Assembly (NCBI GenBank): GCA_964541895.1
Contig: CAZISM010000184.1
Location: forward strand, 1 to 8,513
DNA: 8,513 nucleotides
From: CAZISM01 sp964541895
Lineage (GTDB): Bacteria > Zhuqueibacterota > Zhuqueibacteria > Residuimicrobiales > Residuimicrobiaceae
Reading direction: 5' to 3'
In this document: piece after piece, positions 1-5,391 of the stretch
Numbering within the stretch: position 1 is the first letter of the stretch
Layout: the number at the start of each line of letters is the position of its first letter
Position numbers and translations under genes: made by a program
The notes under the pieces: model-generated
Databases searched by the model: none
The model's input: only the letters and a program-made list of their open reading frames with translations
What the model was told of the DNA's origin: nothing

Positions 1-1284
1 CGCGGTCTGATCGGGGATCGGGACCTCGCCGTGAAAGAACAGCTGCTGCCGTTGCTGATGCGGGAGTTCCAGCAGGTGTTTGGAAATCCGCCGGCCCAGC
101 CACTGCACGCTGCTATGGGTCAGCCGCCAGTAATTTGATTTGCGAACGGCCAGGGCCATGCCCGCTTTGACAAACTGCCGATCCGGCACCTCGGTCCAGT
201 CGGCATGCAAAAGCCAGAGCTTGTGCTCGTTAATGAGAAAGCGGAAGGGCATAAAAACGGCCGGATCCACCCCCCAGTAGCGCTGCAGGCTCTCCAGCGC
301 AGCGGCGACCTCGGGATCCGCGGCTGTTTTCGTCGCCAGCCAGCGCAACGGTTCGTTGACCGGCCGAATGGGCAGCGGCGCCACCTTGCGCAACCGCACC
401 AGAAAAAAACCTTCCCAGGCCTCCGGATACGGATACAGCCGCACCGCATGGCGCATCGCCTCTGGAAACACCTGCGCGCCATACCGGAGCAATCCGGGCT
501 GTTTGCTGGCGATGGGCCAGTCGGGCACGGCTTCAATGCGCACAGGGTAACGTTGTAATATGCGGGCGACGACCATTTCGTTTTCTTCCGGCGCAATGGA
601 ACAGGTGGAATAGACGATGACGCCGTTCACCCGGGCCGCTTTGATGGCGGAAATCAACAGCTGTTCCTGAATATGGGCGATGACGTTCAGGTAGCCGACG
701 TTCCAGTACGGCGTATGAATGCGATCGGGCATGTAATGCAATCCGGAGCAGGGCACATCCGCGAGCACCCGGTCAAAGTATTCGGGAAAGAGGCGGCCGA
801 TGGCCTGGCCCTGCAGGTTAAGCACAACATCGTTTTGCACAGCAGCGCGGCCAAGATTGGCCATCAGCGCTTCCAGACGACGCACGGATGGATCGTTCAG
901 CACCAGCCGTCCCCGGTTCTGCATGCGGTCGGCGATCTGGATGGCCTTGGATCCCGGTGCCGCGGCCAGGTCGAGCACGGTTTCTCCAGGCTGCGGATCC
1001 AGCGCCGGCACCGGCAATTGTGAAGAGAGCCCCTGATGACGAAATCGTCCACAAAAATAAGAAAGCGTATGACTGAGGGGCAGGTCGTCCCGCTCCAGAA
1101 TACACCCCTGCTCATTCACCGGATGCGGACGAAACCCGATGTGCCAGGTGCGCAGCTTTTCCTGCAGAGGCTTCAGGTTATAGCGCATGGCATTGACACT
1201 GATCGCCGGCGGCTCCAGGCTGGCGGAGATGAATCGTTCATGATCGTCACCCAGCAGCTGTTTCAGGTAATCGGTCAGTTCCAT
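1..1284 (-). CDS. RNA m5C methyltransferase, RsmB/RsmF (NOL1/NOP2/Sun) family, 3' end cut by window
   Basis: This is predicted to be a SAM-dependent methyltransferase that makes 5-methylcytosine in rRNA or possibly tRNA. One open frame of 428 codons runs from ATG at 1284 to the window edge with no stop, so the C-terminus is missing. Visible motifs are the SAM-binding loop LDLAAAPGSK (residues 104-113), motif IV DVPCSG (176-181, Cys179), motif VI STCS (226-229, Cys228) followed by PEENE, and a GFFLVRLRK strand near 292-300. In this family the motif VI Cys is the nucleophile and the motif IV Cys releases the product. There is no NusB-like N-terminal domain, so it resembles RsmF more than RsmB. 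Residues about 310-428 look like the RsmF-type C-terminal PUA-like region, and RsmF of E. coli is 479 aa, so little is probably lost. The start is supported by a weak AGGCG upstream and by the short N-terminus usual for the RsmF type. Target RNA and position cannot be told from sequence. Confidence 0.9.
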   Translation of the reverse strand, partial: MELTDYLKQLLGDDHERFISASLEPPAISVNAMRYNLKPLQEKLRTWHIGFRPHPVNEQGCILERDDLPLSHTLSYFCGRFRHQGLSSQLPVPALDPQPGETVLDLAAAPGSKAIQIADRMQNRGRLVLNDPSVRRLEALMANLGRAAVQNDVVLNLQGQAIGRLFPEYFDRVLADVPCSGLHYMPDRIHTPYWNVGYLNVIAHIQEQLLISAIKAARVNGVIVYSTCSIAPEENEMVVARILQRYPVRIEAVPDWPIASKQPGLLRYGAQVFPEAMRHAVRLYPYPEAWEGFFLVRLRKVAPLPIRPVNEPLRWLATKTAADPEVAAALESLQRYWGVDPAVFMPFRFLINEHKLWLLHADWTEVPDRQFVKAGMALAVRKSNYWRLTHSSVQWLGRRISKHLLELPHQQRQQLFFHGEVPIPDQTA

Positions 1285-1327
1285 GCCGGACGCCTACGTT
1301 GATGATGGCGCACTGCGCAATATTGCA

Positions 1328-1356
1328 TTGGTATCCTGGGGAAAAATGGTTATATT
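1328..1356 (+). promoter_or_regulatory. Probable sigma70-type promoter for the YkgJ-like gene
   Basis: The 104-nt divergent gap (1285-1388) contains TTGGTA (1328-1333), a 17-nt spacer and TATATT (1351-1356), matching 4/6 and 5/6 of the -35 and -10 consensus. It lies 32 nt before the ATG at 1389. On the opposite strand TTGACA (1361-1356) is a perfect -35 hexamer and could serve the methyltransferase gene, but the hexamer at 17 nt (CAGGAT) is a poor -10. The call is by eye only. If the host belongs to a lineage with a different promoter consensus, this match means less. Confidence 0.4.
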
Positions 1357-1388
1357 GTCAAAACGAAATGGCTGAATAAAGGAGAATT

Positions 1389-1727
1389 ATGTCGTTCGAT
1401 TGTCTGAGTTATCCCTGCAACGACGGATGCTGCTCACTGGGCGTGCGGGCTACGGCCGCAGAAAAGAAGCGGATCATCGACAGCGGCCTGGGCTCTGCCG
1501 CCGATTTTCATGATACGCCCGTGCACGAAGACGGCGAAGAGTATTACTATACGCGCGCCGATCAACGCGGCTGCGTATTTCTGCGACCGGAACGGGGATG
1601 CCGCCTCCATGACCACAATATCAAGCCGGAAATCTGTACCTGTTTCCCCTACGATCGCGAAGACGCGGAAGAGATGTACGAATTGGGCGCCATGCCCTGC
1701 TTTCATCATCGTACGTTCGACAAGTAA
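1389..1727 (+). CDS. YkgJ-family cysteine-rich putative Zn/Fe-chelating protein
   Basis: This is a 112-aa cytoplasmic protein with no signal peptide or membrane segment. It carries the YkgJ-family (zinc- or iron-chelating domain) pattern: N-terminal Cys5, Cys10, Cys14 and Cys15, then GC (Cys62), CRLHD (Cys71, His74), the KPEICTCFP segment (Cys83, Cys85) and a late Cys104. The family is thought to bind a metal or Fe-S cluster through these cysteines, but its biochemical role is not established. The start is clear: AAAGGAG (1378-1384) sits 4 nt before the ATG. It has its own promoter-like sequence, is divergent from the RNA methyltransferase and convergent with the lipoprotein gene, so it is a single-gene unit. 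Being next to a suf operon makes it a candidate client of, or contributor to, metal cofactor handling, but this is inference from position only. Confidence 0.85.
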   Translation: MSFDCLSYPCNDGCCSLGVRATAAEKKRIIDSGLGSAADFHDTPVHEDGEEYYYTRADQRGCVFLRPERGCRLHDHNIKPEICTCFPYDREDAEEMYELGAMPCFHHRTFDK

Positions 1728-1731
1728 TCGG

Positions 1732-1765
1732 GCGCCTCATCGCCGCTGCCGTGGTGCGGCGGCGC
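1732..1765. terminator. GC-rich hairpin between convergent genes, possible bidirectional terminator
   Basis: The 53-nt convergent gap contains an outer stem GCGCC (1732-1736) with GGCGC (1761-1765) stacked on an inner stem GCCGC (1742-1746) with GCGGC (1756-1760). A 5-nt bulge (1737-1741) lies on one side and the loop is 9 nt. It follows the YkgJ-like stop by 4 nt and precedes the end of the lipoprotein gene on the other strand. The plus-strand side is followed by a mixed T/C run rather than a pure T tract, so intrinsic termination is only moderately supported. It may instead protect mRNA 3' ends. Confidence 0.4.
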
Positions 1766-1780
1766 TCCTCTCTCTCCCGC

Positions 1781-2419
1781 CTATCGGATCTGCCACGATC
1801 CCAGAGCCGCTGACTGCAATTCGCTGACCGTGTTGCCCCATTTGATGCGAACCGGACCAACCCCTTTGGCAAACCAGACGTCATGCTCCCTTGCCATCAA
1901 GCCCGCATCCTGACCCAGATAGCGAAACTGCATGCTCATGCGAATAACATTGTCAAAAGTGCCGGACGGGACGGTTGCGGTCGACACCTCCTCGATCTTG
2001 CAGCGCACCATCAGCGGCCGCTCCGGCCGGCCATCCACTTTTTCCACAGACTCTATCTGTTTCTGGTCGCCCACCTGATCGCTGAACGGCAGGATCGGGA
2101 TAGCAGGTTCAAATCGTATGATGGGCAAAACCGGCGTCGAAGGCGTCAAAAAATCCCAATAGAGATTGCGATCGCGGCTGATATAATGCTCCCGCCAGGA
2201 CACACAACCTGTCGAATCACTGTACAAGGCAAAAAATCCGGATTCTGTGCCGGTTCGGTCCTGTTCAATGGCGATGCCGGCGGGCAAGCGGCTATACTGC
2301 CAGTTGTAGCCGTCGAACAGAGGCCAGTATGCAGCCGGATCGAATGGGTCGGAACAGCCGCAGGCCAGCAGCGGCAGTATCGCCATCAGCCACCGCATCT
2401 GCAGGCCCCTATTCCTCAT
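1781..2419 (-). CDS. Small secreted lipoprotein of unknown function
   Basis: The protein is 212 aa if translation starts at ATG 2419. That start gives an Arg-rich n-region (MRNRGLQMR), a hydrophobic stretch (WLMAILPLLA) and a lipobox PLLAC with lipidated Cys20, a normal signal peptidase II signal. The alternative ATG at 2398 (205 aa) has a better ribosome site (AGGGG, 7 nt away) but an unusually short 12-residue signal. The mature part begins CGCSDPFDPAAYWPLFDG and reads YNWQY soon after, a pattern (W/Y-P-L-x-x-G-x-x-W-x-Y) common in bacterial lipoproteins of unknown function. Near the C-terminus VPSGTFDNVIR and WFAKGVGPVRI resemble the repeating strands of such beta-rich proteins. No catalytic motif is visible. 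The gene overlaps the flavin reductase stop by 11 nt (or follows it by 10 nt), so the two are likely co-transcribed. A function linked to Fe-S assembly is not indicated. Confidence 0.8.
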   Translation of the reverse strand: MRNRGLQMRWLMAILPLLACGCSDPFDPAAYWPLFDGYNWQYSRLPAGIAIEQDRTGTESGFFALYSDSTGCVSWREHYISRDRNLYWDFLTPSTPVLPIIRFEPAIPILPFSDQVGDQKQIESVEKVDGRPERPLMVRCKIEEVSTATVPSGTFDNVIRMSMQFRYLGQDAGLMAREHDVWFAKGVGPVRIKWGNTVSELQSAALGSWQIR

Positions 2420-2933
2420 GAAAAGCGTCCACGCCTTCCACATACACGATTTCGCCAAAGTACATGCGATGGTAATCCTTTTGCGGGTAAAAGCCTTCCA
2501 GGTCGGGCAAGAGAAATCCTGCAGCATCGAGTTTTTGCTCGTGCAGGATGCGGCACTCGATGATGAGAGAGGCACTGTCGATGGAAGGGGTAGGTATGGC
2601 GCGTCCGGCCAATTTTGTAAAACCGCACGCCGCCCATTTATCCAGGTTGCGGCCGCTGCGGGTGCCGCACAGGGCCAGTTGTTCGCGATACTGGCTGGAC
2701 AGGAAATTAATGGCAAAAAACTTGTTCATTCGCAGCAGGCCGGCGCTGTAACGCGTCGGTCGGACTACGGCAATCCAGGTCGGTTTGTTCCACATGGTGC
2801 CGGAAAACCCCCAGCTTACGGTCATCAGGTTGCTGTTCTGCTGATCGCCGGCGATCAACAGGGCGCCGCGCCGAAACTCTGAATTAAAGAGATTGAGGTG
2901 CAGCTCATCGACAGGAATGATTTTTCGTTCCAT
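2409..2933 (-). CDS. Flavin reductase-like, FMN-binding split-barrel protein
   Basis: This 174-aa protein belongs to the flavin reductase-like domain family, soluble split beta-barrel proteins that bind FMN and often pass electrons from NAD(P)H to flavin or to a partner enzyme. Supporting segments are NLMTVSWGFSGTMWNKP (35-51), IAVVRPTRYS (54-63), the FFAINFLS strand (72-79), GTRSGRNLDKWAACGFT (90-106) and the C-terminal DYHRMYFGEIVYVEG (153-167). The length is normal for a stand-alone member. The chosen ATG at 2933 has GGAG 5-8 nt upstream and gives the usual N-terminus; the frame stays open further upstream to 3104, but that would run into sufU and adds residues unlike the family. It lies 68 nt after sufU on the same strand and shares a junction with the lipoprotein gene. 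Whether it supplies reduced flavin for iron mobilisation or serves an unrelated oxygenase cannot be told here. Confidence 0.88.
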   Translation of the reverse strand: MERKIIPVDELHLNLFNSEFRRGALLIAGDQQNSNLMTVSWGFSGTMWNKPTWIAVVRPTRYSAGLLRMNKFFAINFLSSQYREQLALCGTRSGRNLDKWAACGFTKLAGRAIPTPSIDSASLIIECRILHEQKLDAAGFLLPDLEGFYPQKDYHRMYFGEIVYVEGVDAFHEE

Positions 2934-2953
2934 AGCCTCTCCCAGATGCAGGA

Positions 2954-2981
2954 AATATAGCAATTTTTTTGATTTCCGCAA
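2954..2981 (-). promoter_or_regulatory. Possible promoter for the flavin reductase-lipoprotein pair
   Basis: On the minus strand the sufU-flavin reductase gap reads TTGCGG (2981-2976), 16 nt, then TATATT (2959-2954), 20 nt before the ATG at 2933. The spacer contains a run of seven A. The -10 hexamer is the same as in the candidate promoter of the YkgJ-like gene. It could allow expression apart from the suf operon, though read-through from sufU is equally possible since no strong terminator is seen. Confidence 0.35.
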
Positions 2982-3001
2982 GCACAGAAGCGGAGGGCAC
3001 T

Positions 3002-3493
3002 CTAGTGGGCAGGCGTCGCATGTTCGGTTTTGTAGCGCTGCAGCGCCTGTTGCAGCGAACGCCAGGCGAGCATGGCGCACTTGACCCGGGTGGGGTAGGC
3101 GCACACCCCCTGCAGGGCGTTCAATTCATCGAGCTCGTCATCGGAAAAACGGTGCCGACAGTGACCGTCACAGACATGATCGCCATGTGCATCGGATTCC
3201 TGTTTGAGCATTCGGCTAAAGCGCTCGATGGCTGCTTCGGCTTCGCCAATGGTCATACCTTTGATTTTTTCCGTCATCAGAGAGGCGGAGGCCTGGCTGA
3301 TCACACAGCCATGGCCTTCGAACGCTACGTCCCGGATTCGATCCTGGTCAAACAGAATCGTGAGCAGAATCTCATCGCCGCAGAAGGGATTTTTCAGTTC
3401 CACATCCAGATCCGCCGACGTCAGCCGGCCTTTATTGCGCGGCTGCTTGTAGTGATCCAGCAGAATTTCCTGGTACAGTTCATCTAGAGCCAT
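3002..3493 (-). CDS. sufU: SufU-type zinc-dependent sulphur relay protein
   Basis: SufU accepts persulphide sulphur from SufS and passes it toward the SufBCD scaffold; in Bacillus it is a zinc-dependent sulphurtransferase rather than a scaffold. The 163-aa product shows the IscU/SufU fold: DLYQEILLDHYKQPRN-like start (residues 4-20), NPFCGD (Cys38, Asp40), GHGCVISQASASLM (Cys63) and the C-terminal YPTRVKCAMLAW (Cys139). By comparison with B. subtilis SufU, Cys38, Asp40, Cys63 and Cys139 are the expected zinc ligands. The retained Asp40 and the linker ahead of Cys139 fit SufU rather than IscU. It is longer than B. subtilis SufU (147 aa) because of a Cys/His-rich insertion at about residues 97-117 containing His103, His106, Cys108, His111, Cys112 and His114; Cys131 is also extra. 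The start overlaps the sufS stop by 10 nt (ATGGCTCTAG), which predicts translational coupling; a possible AAGGA lies 12 nt upstream. Confidence 0.94.
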   Translation of the reverse strand: MALDELYQEILLDHYKQPRNKGRLTSADLDVELKNPFCGDEILLTILFDQDRIRDVAFEGHGCVISQASASLMTEKIKGMTIGEAEAAIERFSRMLKQESDAHGDHVCDGHCRHRFSDDELDELNALQGVCAYPTRVKCAMLAWRSLQQALQRYKTEHATPAH

Positions 3494-4713
3494 TTTTTGA
3501 AATAGTCCTTTGCTTTGTTCAAGCCGTCTACGAGCCGGTCGATGTCGCGGGTATCGTTGTAGAGATAAAAACTGGCACGTGCGGTAGCCGCCACCCCCAG
3601 TTTTTTCATAATCAATTGCGCGCAGTGATGACCGGAGCGCACCGCAATGTGCTCCTGGTCCAGAAACGTGGCCACATCGTGCGGGTGCAAACCGTCGACG
3701 TTGAACGATATGGCCGGACCGTGCTCATCGGCAGGTCCGTACAGGGTCAATCCCGGAATCTCTGCCAGCCGTTTTAACGCATAGCCGGTCACAGCCTGAT
3801 CGTGGGCGGCGATCGCCTCCATACCGATCTGCTCCAAATAATCCATGGCCGCCGCCAGTCCGAGGGCGCCGGGGATGTTCTGCGTACCAGCCTCAAATTT
3901 CCAGGGCAGGTCGTTCCAGGTCGTCTTGAACGGCTCCACCTTGCCGATCATGCTGCCGCCGAACAGGACAGGATCCATATCGACGAGCAGCTCGCGACGT
4001 CCGTAGAGAACGCCGATGCCCAGCGGACCGAGCATTTTGTGACCGGAGAAAGCGAGGAAATCGGCATCCAGGCTTTGCACATCGATGCGCCGGTGGGGGA
4101 TGCTCTGCGCCGCATCGACGAGCACCATTGCGCCGACGGCGTGCGCCTCACGAATCATAAGGTCAATGGGATTGATGGTGCCCAGAGCGTTGGAGATATG
4201 GCCCACGGCGAGCAGACGGGTGCGCCTGCTCAGCAGCGCGTGAAATTGTTCCAGATCGAGCCGGCCCTGCGCGTCAAAGGGAACATAGCGCAGGCTGGCG
4301 CCGGTCCGCTCCGCCGCCATCTGCCAGGGCACCAGATTGCTGTGATGTTCGAGTTCGGTGATTAATATCTCATCGCCCGCACGGAGGTGCTTTTCAGCCC
4401 AGCCGCGCGCAACCAGGTTGACGGATTCCGTGGTGTTGCGGGTATAAATAATCTGCTCGCTGCGGCCGGCGTTGATAAAGCGGGCGACCCGTTCGCGCGA
4501 ACGCTCGTATTCGCCCGTCGCCTGTTCGGCCATGGCGTAGCTGCCGCGATGGGCATTGGCATTAAACCCGGTATAAAAAGCATCCATAGCCTGCAGCACC
4601 GCTTTGGGTTTTTGCGTGGTGGCGGCACTGTCCAGGTATACCAGCCGCTCGTGCTCCTTTTGCATGAACAGCGGGAAATCCCGTCGAATACGATCTGTAG
4701 GAAGAAAAGACAT
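3484..4713 (-). CDS. sufS: Cysteine desulfurase SufS (group II, PLP-dependent)
   Basis: SufS removes sulphur from L-cysteine to give alanine and an enzyme-bound persulphide, the sulphur source for SUF assembly. With the ATG at 4713 it is 409 aa, close to E. coli SufS (406 aa). Key residues fall at the same numbers as in that enzyme: His123 in ELEHHSN stacks on PLP, Asp200 is in LVDAAQS, Lys226 in SGHKMLG forms the Schiff base, and Cys364 in RSGHHCAQ carries the persulphide; ARASFYLYN (from 378) supplies the conserved Arg379. The short loop around Cys364 is the group II pattern that needs a partner, here SufU encoded just downstream. A TTG at 4725 would add four residues, but GAGG 6 nt before the ATG makes 4713 the better choice. 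The gene begins 8 nt after the Rieske gene stop and overlaps sufU by 10 nt. Confidence 0.97.
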   Translation of the reverse strand: MSFLPTDRIRRDFPLFMQKEHERLVYLDSAATTQKPKAVLQAMDAFYTGFNANAHRGSYAMAEQATGEYERSRERVARFINAGRSEQIIYTRNTTESVNLVARGWAEKHLRAGDEILITELEHHSNLVPWQMAAERTGASLRYVPFDAQGRLDLEQFHALLSRRTRLLAVGHISNALGTINPIDLMIREAHAVGAMVLVDAAQSIPHRRIDVQSLDADFLAFSGHKMLGPLGIGVLYGRRELLVDMDPVLFGGSMIGKVEPFKTTWNDLPWKFEAGTQNIPGALGLAAAMDYLEQIGMEAIAAHDQAVTGYALKRLAEIPGLTLYGPADEHGPAISFNVDGLHPHDVATFLDQEHIAVRSGHHCAQLIMKKLGVAATARASFYLYNDTRDIDRLVDGLNKAKDYFKKWL

Positions 4714-4719
4714 AACAGG

Positions 4720-4724
4720 CCTCA
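4720..4724 (-). promoter_or_regulatory. Ribosome binding site that sets the sufS start
   Basis: TGAGG on the minus strand overlaps the TGA stop of the Rieske gene and stands 6 nt before the ATG at 4713. This favours that ATG over the in-frame TTG at 4725, which lies upstream of the site and has no good site of its own. It also ties sufS translation to ribosomes finishing the Rieske gene. Confidence 0.6.
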
Positions 4725-5030
4725 ATCGATATCGATCTCTACCATACCTTCGTGCACGCGTATCGGGTAGGTCGGTACGGCTTCATAGGCAGGGAGTGAA
4801 AGAGCCGCGCCGCTCTTCAGATCAAAGGCGGCGCCATGCATGGAACAACATATTTTGCCGGGCTCCAAAAAGCCTTCTGACAAAGCATAGTCCTCGTGGC
4901 TGCAGCGATCGGCGAGAGCATAGACAGCCTCACCCTGCTTCACCACGATTATTTTTTTACCTGCCACCTTGACTTTACGAATGGTCTGATCAGACAACTG
5001 CGCCAGCGGAAAGAGCGGGACGAAAGCCAT
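4722..5030 (-). CDS. Rieske-type [2Fe-2S] ferredoxin in the suf operon
   Basis: This is a 102-aa soluble Rieske protein with no signal peptide or membrane anchor. The cluster ligands are visible as CSH (Cys43, His45) and CSMH (Cys62, His65), with 16 residues between His45 and Cys62, followed by GAAFDLKSGAAL and the closing strand YPIRVHEGMVEID. It lacks the extra disulphide-forming cysteines of bc1-type Rieske proteins and so resembles dioxygenase ferredoxins or NirD-like small subunits; Cys61 next to Cys62 is an extra cysteine. Automatic annotation often calls such genes dioxygenase ferredoxin subunits, but no oxygenase gene is nearby. Similar Rieske genes sit in suf operons of some Actinobacteria. 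Here it lies between sufT (40-nt gap) and sufS, with AGGA 9 nt before the ATG. Likely roles are electron delivery to SUF assembly or a test substrate/sensor of cluster supply; both are inference. Confidence 0.93.
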   Translation of the reverse strand: MAFVPLFPLAQLSDQTIRKVKVAGKKIIVVKQGEAVYALADRCSHEDYALSEGFLEPGKICCSMHGAAFDLKSGAALSLPAYEAVPTYPIRVHEGMVEIDID

Positions 5031-5070
5031 AAGGGCGTTCCTGTAGAGAGAGGTGATCGTCTTCTGTTGA

Positions 5071-5391
5071 TTATAGCCAGCCCAGCTCGAGCCGGGCCTC
5101 TTCGTTCATACGCTCCGGCGTCCATGGCGGATCCCAGACCAGTTGGACCCGCACCTCGCCGGCTTTGGTCATCTTGCGCACGACCTTTTCCACCTGGCCG
5201 GGCAAGATACCGGCTACCGGGCACATCGGCGACGTCAGGGTCATGACGATCTCGACCGCATCTGCAGAGGCCACATTGATTTCGTAAATCAGACCCAGAT
5301 CGTAAATATTGACCGGGATCTCCGGATCATAACAGAGCCGCAGCGCCTGCACGGCTTTATCGATGATCTCTTCTTTTTCCAGGTCCGTCAT
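5071..5391 (-). CDS. sufT: SufT, MIP18/DUF59-family Fe-S maturation factor
   Basis: This 106-aa protein is a stand-alone MIP18 (DUF59) domain. Family members act late in Fe-S maturation; SufT of Staphylococcus aureus supports loading of Fe-S enzymes when demand is high, and the eukaryotic relative works in the CIA targeting complex. The signature segments are YDPEIPVNIYDLGLIYEI (residues 21-38), MTLTSPMCPVAG (50-61, Cys57) and a C-terminal VWDPPWTPERM followed by ARLELGW (85-105), typical of the SufT/YitW subgroup. The start overlaps the sufD stop by 4 nt (ATGA), giving a coupled start, and the Rieske gene follows after 40 nt. Its location in the middle of the suf operon rather than at the end is a minor peculiarity. 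There is no N-terminal extension. Confidence 0.93.
   Translation of the reverse strand: MTDLEKEEIIDKAVQALRLCYDPEIPVNIYDLGLIYEINVASADAVEIVMTLTSPMCPVAGILPGQVEKVVRKMTKAGEVRVQLVWDPPWTPERMNEEARLELGWL

Noticed and set aside
818..1115. Possible frameshift in the RNA methyltransferase, suggested by several short minus-strand frames
   Set aside because: Translating the strand from 1284 to 1 by hand gives one uninterrupted frame containing all motifs in order; the short frames are shadows.
1883..2563. Plus-strand open frame opposite the lipoprotein gene
   Set aside because: The minus strand has a lipoprotein signal and conserved-looking strands; the plus frame has no features.
1781..2716. Longer lipoprotein frame of 311 codons starting at 2716
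   Set aside because: The upstream part overlaps the flavin reductase gene in another frame and would bury the signal peptide inside the protein.
2975..2994. Hairpin after sufU as an intrinsic terminator
   Set aside because: Only a 5-bp stem (TCCGC/GCGGA) with a 10-nt loop and followed on the minus strand by an A-rich run, not T.
2409..3104. Longer flavin reductase with an N-terminal extension
   Set aside because: The extra 57 residues would overlap the sufU coding end by about 100 nt and read like out-of-frame sequence; the ATG at 2933 has a good ribosome site and a family-like N-terminus.
3002..3493. IscU scaffold rather than SufU
   Set aside because: The protein lacks the LPPVK-type chaperone-binding motif expected of IscU, and the partners are SUF genes with no hscA or hscB.
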